Below the pieces are notes generated by a model. It made no database searches. It was not told the origin of the DNA and was given only the letters and a program-made list of their open reading frames with translations. Of a stretch of DNA of 64,000 nucleotides, positions 47,585 through 60,380 are shown in pieces. The DNA lies in NCBI GenBank assembly GCA_951799445.1, contig OX637288.1, forward strand, positions 28,499,288 through 28,563,287, read 5' to 3'. The DNA comes from Pseudisothecium myosuroides. Its lineage: Eukaryota; Streptophyta; Bryopsida; Hypnales; Lembophyllaceae. A program made the position numbers and the translations under genes. Every line of letters begins with the position of its first letter. Within the stretch, counting starts at the first letter, position 1.

Positions 47585-47599
47585 ACTATTTTCTTTGCA

Positions 47600-48082
47600 T
47601 TCCCCTTCTAAATTCTATAGGAATCAAAAATGTTAATTTTTTTTAATTTTAAATTTTTTACAGTTGTGAAGAATGACAAAATCTTCTCACCCGTGGTTAA
47701 GATTTTTTAAATTTGAAAATATGTGCCGGAAAAAATGTTTGCAAAAAAATATTAGTAGTGTATTGTCAATTACAAGAACATCCACCGAGTATATGATTTT
47801 ATTAGATGCATTCCACATCTTTTTTAGTTTAGAAAATTAGTGGCCATATTTCTAACATGATCTTCTATATAGAATTTTTTTAAATTCAACACCTATAGTG
47901 CAAAAAAAATTCACAAACAACACTCAAAGTTCACAAAATTTTACCACATGATCTAATGCTAGTTGAATATAAGATCCTACAATTACATTCTAGAAAATAC
48001 ACATTTTTTCTATTTTGGATCATTGCACAAGTGATAGTTTTGAGTGTTTTTTGAGGAAAAATAGGCCTTGGGATTTTAGGGA
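47600..48082. mobile_element. Right part of a CCCCTAAA-family element
   Basis: The inverted right end TCCCTAAAATCCCAAGGCC abuts TTAA at 48083-48086. Internal 'ttttaccacatgatct' and 'aagatcctacaatta' match 12943-13787. The left end could not be located, so the start given is approximate. Confidence 0.5.
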
Positions 48083-48086
48083 TTAA

Positions 48087-48479
48087 TGGTGGATGAAATG
48101 AAGGCTAGAGGGAAGGGGAGTGGGAGAGATTTTTCCATTGGAATTACCCATCAAAGGATACTTTGGAAACTATTTTCTTCTCCACAACAAAAACACCAAA
48201 AAGTTAAACGAAAAAAAGTTTATTTTTGCAATATTTTATTTTCTAGTCATTTAGACATTAACCCTAAAACACTTGTATTGTCAAAAAGCTAAAGATGAAT
48301 GATCATTTTTTTTAAACTTAGAAATGAAGAATGCGTCTATTCACCTAAAAGTTGATGAATTTTGCCCACTTTATTGATAGACCCCGTCATTCCAAGGTTA
48401 ACTCATGTTCTACCTTGCTCAAATAATCTTAAAGCATATAGTGACTAAGCTTGTCACATCAATGTAAAATAAACAAATA
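48087..48479. other. Intergenic DNA
   Basis: A TTAA CCCTAAAAC end at 48258 and an unrelated TTAA at 48398 bracket 136 bp. The ends do not match well enough to call an element. No gene is seen. Confidence 0.4.
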
Positions 48480-48680
48480 CTCCCTCCATCCCAAAATGAT
48501 CTTGAATTTGAATCTCTCCCTAGCTAGGCTTGAATCTCTGCCTACTACATTCATTCCTATTGTAGTCGCTTTTGGAATTGCTGCTAGCCCCTTTCCTCCC
48601 ACATCACAACATGCAACCAAAAGATCATTTTGGGAAAAAAATTTAAGGAGAACAGGAAGATCATTTTCAGACGGAAGGAA
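48480..48680. mobile_element. Stowaway-like MITE (201 bp)
   Basis: TA at 48478-48479 and TA at 48681-48682 flank ends CTCCCTCCATCCCAAAATGA and, inverted, TTCCTTCCGTCTGAAAATGA. The motif CTCCCTCCGTCCCA with a TA duplication is the classic plant Stowaway (Tc1/mariner) terminus. An additional inverted 'aagatcattttggg' sits inside, at about 48620-48633. Confidence 0.8.
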
Positions 48681-49218
48681 TATTTCTCTTTTCTCAATAC
48701 TTGGATGAATTCCATCCGTTTCATATAGGCTATCTTCAGGGGCTATATCTCCTTCCTCCGTACTACAACATGTGCATTCAAATTTTGGTGAGAACGATGG
48801 CGATAGAGAGAGTCGCACAACGAATTGCCCTTGGTGAATAGAATCGGTTGTGTGACATTGAAGAATGGTATTGTGGCAGTTTTGAAGAATCATGCTGGCG
48901 CAATTCATTCTAAACAGGTTCGGAAAATATGAGCAGAGCAGCTCCGCTTTGCATATATATATAGATGTGAGTTCTTGAGCTGGAGCTTGATGCGCAGTTT
49001 TGAAGGTGTCATGTGGATGCCCTTAATTATCAAACGAGGATGTACAAATTGCAGTCAAACGATTGCGTGATTGCTGGCCACTTTCTCTTCCATCAATGAC
49101 AGTTTAAATTTCAAGAGATTGGGGAGCCGCATTCTTGCATGTATGATATACACAAGTACTGCTGGTCGAGGATGCAAGTGGACTGTTGCAGGTCTTCCAG
49201 AGCTTAAACAGAACAGGG
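48681..49218. other. Intergenic DNA
   Basis: No gene is supported. Short open frames on both strands lack family features. Confidence 0.4.
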
Positions 49219-49335
49219 ATTGACGAGCTGAGGTTGGAGACGCAGAGTCCGCCACCAATCGCCTCTGCCATGAGAGGAGTCACGCACCTCATTCTGGTCG
49301 GGGATCGTCACCACCTGCCGCCCACAATCAGGCTA
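49219..49335 (+). pseudogene. Relic of a superfamily-1 helicase (UPF1/NFX1-like)
   Basis: The frame reads GIDELRLETQSPPPIASA, then GVTHLILVGDRHHLPPTI. This resembles helicase motif II (DEA.Q..EP) followed by motif III (GDhkQLPP). The Gln of motif III is His and motif II is degraded. No other helicase motifs are found nearby, so it is a short decayed fragment. The match is from memory of the motif and is only suggestive. Confidence 0.4.
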
Positions 49336-51277
49336 TATATTCGAGGTGTGGATTACCGACTTTCAAACCCTAATTAGTACGAGTACATGTACTGCATGAT
49401 CCATTGTTCATGTGCGGTTTAATTTCTTTCAATTTGCATAGATACCACATTGCGACAATTTTTAGAGCTACAAGCGCATAAGAAATCCAAGGTAGACGAT
49501 ATTCAACCTTCGAAGATTTTTTTGGAAATAGGAACTGTATTGTACCTACAAAATTAACGAAAACATTACATGAATATCTCCACAATTGGTAGCCTCAACC
49601 AAATTCTTGGAGCCACTTACCCAGCGACAAAATGAAACAGAAATTGAAAACCCTGTTATTACTGTGGCTACTGGTCGCAGATGTCTCTTTCAGGTTGCAG
49701 AGAAAACCTTCTATACTTGGCGGTGGTCGTAGCCCTTCGAGAGGCTGCAAAGTTTTCACAAGTTGCCGCCAGTCACAGGTGGAACGGCAGTAGAAACCCG
49801 ACGAAGAAGCCTGTGCGCTGTTAGTCGCTGCCTGATGCACGTACGATCGAGAGTGGAGCGAAGGATGGAACCACTGCGCTGTCGACGGACTGGCCATGGA
49901 TGGAATTCGCTCACCCTGCTCCCTACGATCCCGAAATTGCAAACTCGGAGCCCAAGTGGCATGGCGCTGGCAGCCAAGCAGGTGGCGGAAGTGTCGGGTG
50001 GAACCAAAATGGTGAATCTTCTCGGTCAAAAGGTGACCTACTGTAGCATTGCTGACTTCCCGTGATTATGTTTCTCTCTGTGCAATTTGATTGGAGGCTT
50101 GCCTCGAATATTGCATACAGTAGTTTCCACCAGCGCAGTGGCGATGCTGGGTTGTTCCAGCATCTTGTGAAGTATACGCTCGCAAGGTGGATTAACGTCA
50201 ACTTGCAGTAACTTCCAGATCACTATGACGACCATTCAGTTTGATTTTCGCTGAGCACGAATCTGTGTTTGACTGTATTGAGAATCGATCGGCATGCACT
50301 CAAAGGTGTACGGGGGAGATATCGTGGTCATGCAGTTCTACTGTGGTTGACTCGGGCGAAGTGCATCTGTAGTCGTTTTGACTTGTGTTGTTTTTATTGC
50401 CGTTTTAATTATAAAAGCTATCTTGTTAATCTCCAGTTGCTAGCACTCGTTGTCGACGCCAATGGAGCGAACTCTTTGGCGATCGAAGCGGGTGCATTGT
50501 AGAACTACTTCCAGGTGTCGCAGCGAGTAAAGAAGGGGAGATCGAAGTCCTGGATTTGGGATCCATGCACTGAGGTAGAGTATACAATTTGCGGCATAAC
50601 AAGCATTTTAACACACGCAGGGGTGTGCTTTCATGGGGAGCTAGCTCAACATCGGGCTATGGAGAGGACAATTTGGGTACAGGGGCCAAACTCCCCTAAG
50701 ATCGAATTTCCTCAATTACTGTATGATGATTTCTTAATCCATCATTCAAAGTGGGCGGTTATAAATTGACCCGTTTCAAGGGACTGTGCGTCTGTACCCA
50801 CCCGATTTCCATTCAATGACCAGTGTCCATAGACGGTATTAGCCAAGTCATGATTACAACCAACTTGCTTAATGAGGGCCACGCAACCGAGTGTCTGAAT
50901 AGATGAGATGTCGTTGATAACAGTGGTCATTAGTGGACATAGGATCAGGTCTGTAAAGGTGTTAGTATCCTGTACCTCGTGTACCTCGTGTTAGTATCCT
51001 GTATCTTGTAACAATCTGGTCCTTGCACTTGCAGTACTCTCTCTGGGATCTGGTAGGGACAGGAGGAACTTGATACTCGATGTAGAGAACGCGAAGAGAG
51101 ATGAAGAGTGAAATCTCGTGATGCGTTTTGAGTGCGCTGTGCTCCAGTTGCACTTGTTTGCGACAATATTGTAACATATCGAAACATTGAGGTACATCTA
51201 CGACATGATTTCCATTGGGAGATTTTGTTATTGCATTTTGGCGGCGGGTTAGTATTCAGATTTGAGCATTGGCAGAG
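49336..51277. other. Intergenic and upstream region of the intact receptor kinase
   Basis: Several open frames of 60-140 codons (for example 49763-50065 plus) show no recognisable family. A 'gtgttagtatcctgtacctc' phrase is repeated at 50969-51005. The kinase promoter should lie near 50900-51270. Confidence 0.4.
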
Positions 51278-54200
51278 ATGGAGAAGAAGGATTTACGTTT
51301 CCTACGACTCTGGAGAGTTTGTCTTATATGGGCCACTGCGTGCACAATCATGCAGTTGCGATGTGCCCTCTCGCTAAATGAGGAAGGGGAGTTGCTGCTG
51401 AGTTGGAAGCAAGATTACCTGGAGGACGTCGACGACAGCTTGAGCAACTGGAATGCCTCGGACACCACTCCTTGTTTCTGGAATGGTGTGCAATGCACCC
51501 AGGGTTCTGTAACTGTGTTGGATTTCTCCCCTCTCCCTTTTTGCCACCTAGTTGGGGACATCCACGCCCTCACTCCTTGTAAGTGGCTTCATCCTGTCAT
51601 GGATTTGTTGTTTCAGTTCGTGTGTCCTTGATTTCGAAGTGGTGCACTGAATAGGCGGCATTGTGACTTGGAACTTGGGTGAATTTAGCTTAATTGACAT
51701 AGAGAGTGTTGGCATGCAGCAAAGTTTGTCAATCTTACAATCTTGAACGTGGGAAACACAAGTTTGAGCGGAAATTTTCCTGAAGACATTGTGAACTGCT
51801 CCAAACTGGTGTACCTCAACCTGAGTTGGACCCTCATCGGTGGGAAATTTCCAAATACCTTTCGTAAACTCCAGCATCTGCAAGTGTTGGACCTAATGTA
51901 CGATTACTTGGAGGGCACCATAGAGAACAGATTTGATGAGCTCCAGGAGCTACGAGTTCTGCGTCTTGGCGGGAACTACTTTGAAGGCCAGATGCCAGAT
52001 TCTATTCTTTCATTGACGAATCTTGAGGAATTGGCTCTGTCCGATAACAATTGGAATGGTACACTTCCGTTGGGCTTCTTCAACATTCCGAACCTTAGAG
52101 TTCTGTGGTTAGGGTCAGACTCAGACGCCCTGGACATGGTGACATGGCCTAATGTGAGCTTATGGGAGGGCTTGGAGGATCTTCGCCTGGAGGGCGTGAA
52201 TTTCCCACCATCTCTATTTCCGATCAAGCTATTGGCGTTGACGAAGTTGAGAACTCTCCATCTTGAGAGATGCCACATCATGGGCCCCATTCCCTCTCTT
52301 GAAAATTTGACGCATCTGGAAGAACTCCATCTGGGCAACAACTCACTCAGCGGCCACATTCCAGACATGTTCGGAAGCACGCCGAACTTGACGGTATTGT
52401 GGCTTTATCAGAATCAGTTGACAGGGCCTCTTCCATCCTCTTTGTTGCAGTGCAGAAGGCTTTGGCAACTTATTGCTTTTGAAAATGGCTTGAGTGGAGA
52501 CTTGGCTGGCCTTGCAAATCTGAAGGGCAGCTTGACCTGGCTTGACATTGGGATCAACAACTTCAGTGGCAAGATTCCAGCCAGTCTGGGAAATCTGACG
52601 CTTCTCACAAAGCTTGTCATAAGTACAAATAATCTCAGTGGAGAGATTCCGGCCAGTCTGAGAAATTTGTCGGTTCTCACATATCTTGGCCTAGGTATGA
52701 ATAATCTCAGTGGACACATTCCACCCATTCTGGGGAGCATGTCGCTTCTCACGTATCTTGATCTGAGTTCAAATAATTTAAGTGGGTCGATTCCTCCTGA
52801 AATTGCCAATTGGGAACGGTTATCTGAACTTTATCTCCAACGGAACCAACTGAATGGTGAACTCCCATATGAACTGGGGAGGAATACTTTGCTTCAGCAC
52901 GTGGACTTGGGGCACAACCTTCTTGAAGGTCCTGTGCCTCCGTATCTTTGTTGGGGCAACAATGTGTCGTTGCAATTCCTTGGATTATATGAAAACAGAT
53001 TGACGGGTACGATTCCTAACACATATGGCAATTGCACGAACTTGAGCGTATTGCGATTAGATGGCAACCAGCTGGAGGGGCCTGTGCCGGCGGGCTTGTG
53101 GGGAGGCGCCAACTTGGTGAGGATGCAATTGAGCGGGAATCGTCTGAGTGGAAGTATGGACGCCAACATCGGAAACACAAAGTCTCTCTCTATTCTGTTT
53201 GTGCAAGACAATCAATTTTCAGGCCCCATTCCTGCAGAGATTGGACAGACCAGCTTGGTCAAGTTCCTGGCAAACTCGAACGGGTTCAACGGCACGCTCA
53301 CTCCCCTGCTGGGAAACTTGTCAAGCTTGACGCAGCTTGTATTGGGTGCCAATTTGTTCCATGGCGCCATTCCTGCCAGCCTAGGCAATTGCTCTGAGCT
53401 GTTTCAACTGGACCTTTCTAGGAACCATCTGGACGGTGCCATTCCCGAAGAGCTGACCAACCTCAATAAACTAAGTGTTCTGGATGTCTCGGAGAACGAC
53501 CTCACGGGAATCATCCCTGTAGGCCTGTTCAGCATGCTGAATTTGCAGATGCTGAATGCGGCCTTCAACAACTTGTCGGGGGTCATCCCGACGGAGGGAA
53601 ATGGTGCCACGTTTGTGACAGTGAACTTCACTGGAAATCCGTACTTGTGTGTGGAGGGCTCCTGTGGCTCCAATTCCTCTGCCGTTGCCTTGTCATCTCC
53701 AGGTGATGGACAGCAAGCATGGATTGTCGTCGTGGGGGTGTTCGGTGCTGTGGCGGTTGTGCTGCTTGTGTTTGTGTTTCTGGTTTTTAGGAGATGCAAG
53801 AGCAAATCCAGTAAAGATGTAGACACGGTTGCAGACGAAGACATATGGACGTTGACCTCGTTCACGGACAAGATCTTTCTTGACCATGAGGTCACAGCCC
53901 TGGATGAAGAGAACGTGATTGGAGCTGGCGGTTCGGGGAAAGTGTACAAGGTGACACTGAGCAACGGCGAGACCTTGGCTGTGAAGAAACTGTGGAATGT
54001 GACGAAAGAGGAGAGCAGCAAGGACCATGGCTTCGAAACGGAGGTTTGCAAGTTCGCTGATTCTCTCCGGTGCATTCGTTGCAGCCATGGATCTCGATTT
54101 TGCGGCCCAGGTTCTGATGTTCTGTTGTGACCCTGGTCAGGTGAGGACGCTCGCCAGCCTCCAGCACCAGCACATTGTGAAGCTTTTGTGCTGCTGTACG

Positions 54201-55320
54201 AATCGTGACTGCAAGCTGCTGGTGTACGAATACATGCCCCAAGGCAGCTTGGGAGATATCTTGCACGGCAGCAAGGCGGAGACGCTCCCTTGGGAAATTC
54301 GTTACAAGATTGCTGTGGGAGCAGCCATGGTGCGTCTAATAGTCTTAGGAACTCGAAGGTCACCTCTCCAGTGTCGCCATGTTCGTTAGAATGGCATGAT
54401 GTATTAAATTTCTAGGCGCTCCTTTGGAAGCTGTGATCTGTCCCAGTCCTAATTTTTTGGGGTTTGCGTCCTTGAGTTTTGCTATTCAAGTCCCGCTCTT
54501 GAACAGGGGATTTGAATCACATGAATATGAAAATCATTTTATTTGACATCTGGTTTTTCCAAATCGTTTGGGTGTGACGATGTAGAATTGGTTGTTCGGT
54601 GTGATGTCAGGGACTGGGATTTTTGCACCACGACTGCGCACCCCAAATCTTACATCGAGACATCAAGTCCAACAACATTCTTCTGGACTTGGGCTATGAG
54701 GCGTACTTGACTGATTTTGGCATCGCCAAGCTTGTTGAAAGTGCAGCATCGCATACGTTGTCCACAATCGCTGGCTCGCTGGGCTACATGGCTCCAGGTG
54801 ATTTGCTTTCGTCTGAATTGATCGCTGCTGCTGAGTTCATGGAATCAGTCGCGCTGTCCCACGATTTGTTGATTGACTTTGTATCGCCGAGTGTCACATA
54901 TTGGTATTCCTTGTTTGTGCGATGATCTTTGCAGAGTACAGCTTCAGTGCCCGCGTGAATGAGAAAATCGATGTCTACAGCTTTGGCGTCGTGCTGTTGG
55001 AGTTGGTGACTGGGAAACGTGCGATTGACCCCACCATATATGGAGAGGGTGGACCCAACCTCGTGCAGTGGGTTATCGAGAAGGTGCAAACTGCAGAGGG
55101 CGTGTACGAGATCTTGGATTCGAGGTGTGAGAGGAGCTCCCAGGAAGACATGATTTCCCTCTTGCGAATTGGCATGTTGTGCACTAGTTTCGTGCCCGCA
55201 AGACGTCCGTCAATGCGCGATGTTGTGACTTTGCTGGCGGACATTGCTCCGAAGTCTTGTGTGAACTCAGACGTTGGCAAATATGGATCTGAGGAGGGCT
55301 TCCATGATTCTTCACAATAG
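51278..55320 (+). CDS. LRR receptor-like kinase, intact (subfamily XI-like)
   Basis: Five exons, 51278-51578, 51720-54043, 54141-54329, 54611-54797 and 54935-55320, give 1128 residues with all GT-AG junctions in phase. The ATG at 51278 opens a basic segment followed by a hydrophobic signal peptide. Next come LRR_N ([19 protein letters not shown]), roughly 25 extracellular LRRs, a transmembrane helix at about 767-790 ([15 protein letters not shown]), and a kinase. Kinase landmarks: [11 protein letters not shown] near 835, VAIK-type Lys near 856 (LAVKKLW), [12 protein letters not shown] near 954, DFGIAK near 973, APEYSF, and [17 protein letters not shown]. An RD kinase with all catalytic residues fits a peptide-hormone-type receptor of the HAESA/CLV1/PEPR group. 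The ligand is unknown. Three introns within the kinase domain are more than most subfamily XI genes have. Its paralogue lies inverted 26 kb away. Confidence 0.93.
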
Positions 55321-57443
55321 TGATACACGAGCATGTAGTGAACATTCTTCACGAGTTCTATTGTGTTTCTTGGGTTATCTTGCTTCAGGGTGATGAGAGA
55401 TGGGGAGGTTCAATGAGATGCCTTCGTTGTGATAAGTTTTTCGGTGGAGTGATTTTCCAATGATTCTGTAACTTGTGCCCGGAGGTGAAGGGATAAGTCA
55501 CTATGCTTAGGTACTGTAGCACGACATCTCTCAAGGCTGTGAAGAAGAAGAAACGAAGTTTGAACCCTGTAAGCACATTTGTGGCTTGCTTCTGTGTGTT
55601 TTATTGGATCAGTGTGTTAAATGTTGACTTGTGTTTTTGCTTTTGGAGTGTTTTGAATGTTCATAGACGATGTTGGGTTATAGCCGAGGTTGCTTGACAC
55701 ATCTTCTTTGGGCCCATCCAAGACATTCTTCCCTTAGTTCATGATCGTCCACATGATAGCGTTCTCAAAAGCACACTTAATTTGCTTCGGTATAAATTAC
55801 AGTCGAGATATTCGCCTAAGAAAGATTTCTAAAACCCCGGTTAACCGCCGTCAACTAGGTGCGGCACATATTGAGTTGCCCAACTACTGCTTGCTTGTTG
55901 AACTGCTAGAGTTTAGAAGCCCAATTTAAACAAATCCAACTAGGAAATGCAAGCCATCTGGGATTATTTTTGGACATGCTCAAAAATTTGGTCAAGTTCA
56001 GGTCAAAAATTGTTGGATGGAAAAGTCATTGTCTGATGAAAAATAAAATCCTTAAAAAATTGAGTGGATGAAATAAAGTTGCATCCATTAATTACAAATA
56101 TGGATTTTGTGGATGATTTTTTTAATCCATATCTATTTATACCTCAAATTAGGATGGTTGTTTGTTTTGTTTTGTTCGTTATGGTGAGATCTTCATAACC
56201 GTACGTCCTCCGGTCACATTCTTGGTACTACCAAAAAGCTCTCTACAAGGAGGGCTGCATAGACTTTATTGTGGCTCATTGAAAAAAAATTGTTGAATTT
56301 TGAAGTTTTTATGAATTAAAATTTTAGAAAATTACTTTTACTTTTATTTTATTATACTAGGGCAACGGCAAAGGATACACTATGTTTGAACTTTAAAATC
56401 ATTGGATGAAATTTGGATTATAGATGTCCTCAGAAAGCAACATTCTTCAAATAACCCTAAATATCTCCACCAAAAATATGTCTTTTTTGTTGAAATTTTG
56501 GACTTTGGTAGTTGAGTGATTAGAAAGAGAACATAAATTATTTGATTGAAAAAGCATTATTTTTGAAGGAATTATACGATTATAAAAAAAAAGTGTTATT
56601 TTGCTGACTTCTAGCTTGGACTTTGATCTTACTTTCGGGGGGGTAGAATCCATCATGGGGAGTTGAGCTTTAGAAAGAAGAAAGCGGTGAGGTAGGAGAA
56701 GCCACCAAATGTAGAGAAAGCTTGAATCATAGCATTTTCATAATTGTAAAAATTCATTGTATTTTGAAAGAATGTCGGTAGTTGAGGACATCTATACATA
56801 TGAATTTGTTTGATGAAGTACCAAAACATTGGATGAAAATGTGAAGAATTGATGAACTTGAATTTCAAATGATATATAGATGAATATGCAAATTTGTCAC
56901 ATTATGACTAATGCAATTTTTGAATTTGGTTGATATATGGATGAATGTTGGATTTCAAATTATACACAAACATAACTTCAATGGAGCCCTTTTCAAGACA
57001 AATGGAAGGCTCTCATTGCATGAAGAGAGGCATGTTCTTCTTTATAATATATGGGGTTGCATTAGAGTTATGATGCCCTTCTTCTTAGCGCCTGATTGAG
57101 CATGGTCATCAAGTGCAGACTGGATGCCTCTGTAAAACATGGGGGAAAGGAAGAGAAGGTCATGCGCTCCAAAAACAAGATAGTACGAACGGAAAAATTA
57201 TTGTGGGAAAATGCACAATGTCAATTACCTTGTACTCCACCGGTCAAAGCCAAGACCCGAAATTTCTAAAGTTCCAAGTGAAAAGGTGCCTACTAGAATG
57301 ACTAACCTCAATGGACCTGCTTTAAACTGGGAAAAAGTATTAAAATTGTGACCAATATTATTGAAATCGTTCACCAAACTCGCCCTATGAAGCTGCATGA
57401 ATTGCTTCTAGAAAATGTGTTTTAGGAAGCACAGAAACGGTTC
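55321..57443. other. Intergenic DNA with dispersed repeats
   Basis: The segment 55985-56160 contains 'ggatgaa' phrases of the dispersed repeat. The segment 56240-56390 resembles 61180-61335 ('tgca(t/c)agacttt', 'ttttattat(t/a)', 'gggcaacggcaaaggatacacta' versus 'ggcaacagcacagggcatacta'). No gene is seen. Confidence 0.4.
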
Positions 57444-59486
57444 TTACGCAGCGACCGCTGCCTCTTCAGAGTCAAAATGTCCTTGATTGAAGTTGGGAGG
57501 CTTTGGGATGAGACCAAGCGTCTCAAACATCTGTCGGTCTGCATCTTTATCATTATTTGGTGTTGTCAACAACTTCTCTCCGGTGAAGATTGAATTGGCT
57601 CCTGCCATAAAGCACAATGCCTTCACAAAGGCAACCCAACAGCCACATGGTAAATAATCTAGACGAATTCAAAAGTAGAGAATCGAATGTCAAAATTTAA
57701 CATTCAAGAATAACAATAATAGATAACGTGAGACAGTACCTGCTCTGGCTGAGAGAAACGCACACGTCCAGCTGACAACCGCACCATGGCTCTCGGCATG
57801 ACAATGCGGGCGGTAGCAATCATGCGAACCATCTCCCAGACTTCTACTGGCTGTGGCAAACCACGGAAATTGATTAAAACTACGTCACAGGAAAGATACA
57901 TTCAAGGAAAGGAACCACCAAGCTTAATCTTCCCAAAGCTGCAGCAATTGACTGATGTCAAACGAGTTAGTGATATTAATTGTGAAGGCAACATAACCAA
58001 ACAACAATAGAGAAATTCTCATACAACCTTTTGATCCTGAAGCGGGGTACCCTTCACTGCAAGGAGCGCATTAATAGGAACACTTTCAGGGTGCTCTGGC
58101 AAGGTCGCTAAAGTGTGAAGCAGCCCCACACGATCCTCTTCAGCTTCACCGAGTCCTATGATACCTCCTGCACACATAAGACACCGAAACAGACACGTTC
58201 GCAAATCAGCAGATGAATATCACCAGCAGAAGAACGAGCAAAGCAAAACTAAATACACTTCCAGTTTAACAGTGAGCCTCAGGCTCTGAACTCTCAGCGA
58301 AGGAGGAATAGACACAGGGAAGAGATTCTGGATATGGCACCTGAGCATACGCTAATCCCAGCGTCCCGAACCAGGGCGAGAGTTTGGAGTCGCTCATCAT
58401 AAGATCGAGTGGTGATGACATTGGGATAATATTCTCGGGATGTGTCCAAGTTGTGGTTGTAAGCAGTAAGGCCCGCAGTCTTGAGTTGCTCGGCTTGCTT
58501 CTGTTCCAACATACCTAACGTGCAGCAGACCTCCATCCCCATACCCCTGCCGCACAAGGAAAACCCGGGGTAGCATGAGACAGACAAGTTCACAATGAAT
58601 TCTCACGCTCAAGCTCGTAACCAAACAGCCGAAGGAGATTTTCAAGCAAATCCTAAGAGAGTAGAGGTGGGCGGCCATTACCGAATCTCCTTGACGTAGT
58701 CGAGGATCTGATTGAAGTTGGTTTTCCTGCCAACTGTGTCTCTCCAAGCAGCACCCATGCAAAACCTAGAGCTCCCTGCTTCCTTGGCCTAAAAACAAGA
58801 AAAGAAGGTGACATGTGAGCAACCAACCTCATACTCATGTAGATGGGGTCGGCTATGGTGAGATCGAAGCTGCTGCGTACCTTTTTCGCAGCTTCCAGAA
58901 CGATGTCTTCCGAGAGCAGCTTCTGAGCTTTGACACCCGTGTCGTAGCGGGACGACTGAGGACAGTAGGAGCAGTCTTCGGAGCACCCGCCCGTCTTGAT
59001 CGACAGCAATGTACACTGCTGCACTTCTCGCCATTTATGCGTGCTCTTGTGCACTTGCGCCTGACAAATAATTGAAGCCCAATTTCCCTCAGAAACCAAG
59101 CAATTGCATTGCGAAACTAAAGAAACTCCATAAAACCTCGTTCCCAAAGACGACGACGACAATGCATATCATACCCCATAGAGCAGAAGATCCATCAATG
59201 GCGACTCGTAGATGGCTTGAATCTCTTCTCGCCTCCAGTCGTTTCGCGGCTCACTCCGCATTGCGTACTCTCCAGCGAACGCAGCTGGAGACTCCTGACT
59301 CGAGGAAGCGAGCGATACATCCGGTTCGCTGTGATACTTCCGCTCCGCACTAGAAGAAGACCGCGTCAAAAAAGGGGGCGCAGCTGCGTCCCAGTTTACT
59401 GAATTGGAAGATGCAATCTGGGAAAATTGTGAGATTGAGGCCAATCGACCAAGAAGAGTAATGCGCGAGCGCATTGCGACCGCCAT
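57444..59486 (-). CDS. BIO2: Biotin synthase, mitochondrial
   Basis: This radical-SAM enzyme inserts sulfur into dethiobiotin to make biotin, in plant mitochondria. Seven exons in transcript order are 59175-59486, 58881-59060, 58682-58788, 58341-58546, 58028-58167, 57740-57850 and 57444-57620. All junctions are GT-AG and in phase, giving 410 residues. The Arg/Ser-rich first 60 residues ([14 protein letters not shown]...) look like a mitochondrial presequence. The [4Fe-4S] cysteines form [10 protein letters not shown] (C130, C134, C137). Ligands of the second cluster are visible in [22 protein letters not shown] and MVRLSAGR (the conserved Arg). [15 protein letters not shown] and KLLTTPNND are further family blocks. 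The ATG at 59486 is chosen over an upstream in-frame TTG. The protein is slightly longer than the 378 residues of Arabidopsis, mostly in the presequence. Confidence 0.97.
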
Positions 59487-59929
59487 GGCTGCGAATCGAT
59501 TGCACAAACTCCTCGAGTGGCACCAAGTTTTACCCTAGAAAACCTAAATTTTACAGAGAGAGATTCACCAGACACAGAAACTAATTTCAAATGCATTCAA
59601 ATCAATGTCACGGTGATGCTGCTACTGCAATTGCGTAGCTGTAAATTAGTACGATATCGAATCTCCGGGAAGAAGCTCCCGCAAATCCTCAATCGTTGAG
59701 GGGGTCACTGAGTGGGTTTAGAGCCGCAGCCAGAGTTCTGGAGAAGACGACGAATTCTTGACGGAAACCGTCGTGGCGACTGACGGCGACTCCGAGGCGA
59801 CGGAGCGTTCGACTATCGTTGGACGGAGGAAACGACGGAGGAAACGACGGAGCACTCGACCGTCGTCGGACAGACGGAGACTATTCTAACCCTGAAAGGA
59901 CGTCAATGAATTGTCCTTATAATAAGGTA
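59487..59929. promoter_or_regulatory. Upstream region of BIO2, with CGACGGA-rich tract
   Basis: G+C-rich DNA from 59740 to 59880 carries repeated 'cgacgga(g)' words, including 'ggaggaaacgac' in tandem at about 59824-59848. The role is unknown. Confidence 0.4.
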
Positions 59930-60380
59930 AAAGAGACACTTTTTCTAGTCCCACTACCTCAGAGGTCGAACGGAAAAAAATGATGAGATTATTAGCGAAT
60001 TCAAGAGAGATGCAACCCAAGTGATTTTGTAATTTTTTGACTCTCTAGTAATATTTTACAAATTTTTGAAGTTGAAAATATAGTGAGTAGAGGATACATA
60101 ACACTAGACTCACCTTGAATGGACACCGTTGAAGCACAAAATGTCTCAACTCTCATTGCACTAATATGAACATAGTTTGCATAGATTAATTCAATTTTAA
60201 AAACCCACACTTGGTCTAATTCCTCACCTCTCATTGGTTGCTTTTGAAACATTGTTAGTACCAGTAGTGGTTTTGAGTCATGTCTAACTCCTCATTTTTC
60301 ATCGATTGCTTTTGAAACATCATTAGTAGTGGTTTTGAGTCATGGATGTGTTCATTCACGGATAGTTAGCTGTTAGAAAA
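59930..60380. repeat. Dispersed repeat, copy shared with 27305-27600
   Basis: It aligns over about 300 bp with 27305-27600 (see that entry). The phrase 'attg(g/a)ttgcttttgaaacat' is duplicated within this copy at about 60233 and 60303. Confidence 0.6.

Noticed and set aside
48262..48397. 136-bp segment between two TTAA sites with a CCCTAAAAC left end
   Set aside because: The right end does not mirror the left, so TTAA at both sides may be chance in A+T-rich DNA.
53404..54363. 319-codon minus-strand open frame
   Set aside because: It lies antisense to the kinase exons of the intact receptor and has a biased Ser/Pro/Thr composition. It is a shadow of the real gene.
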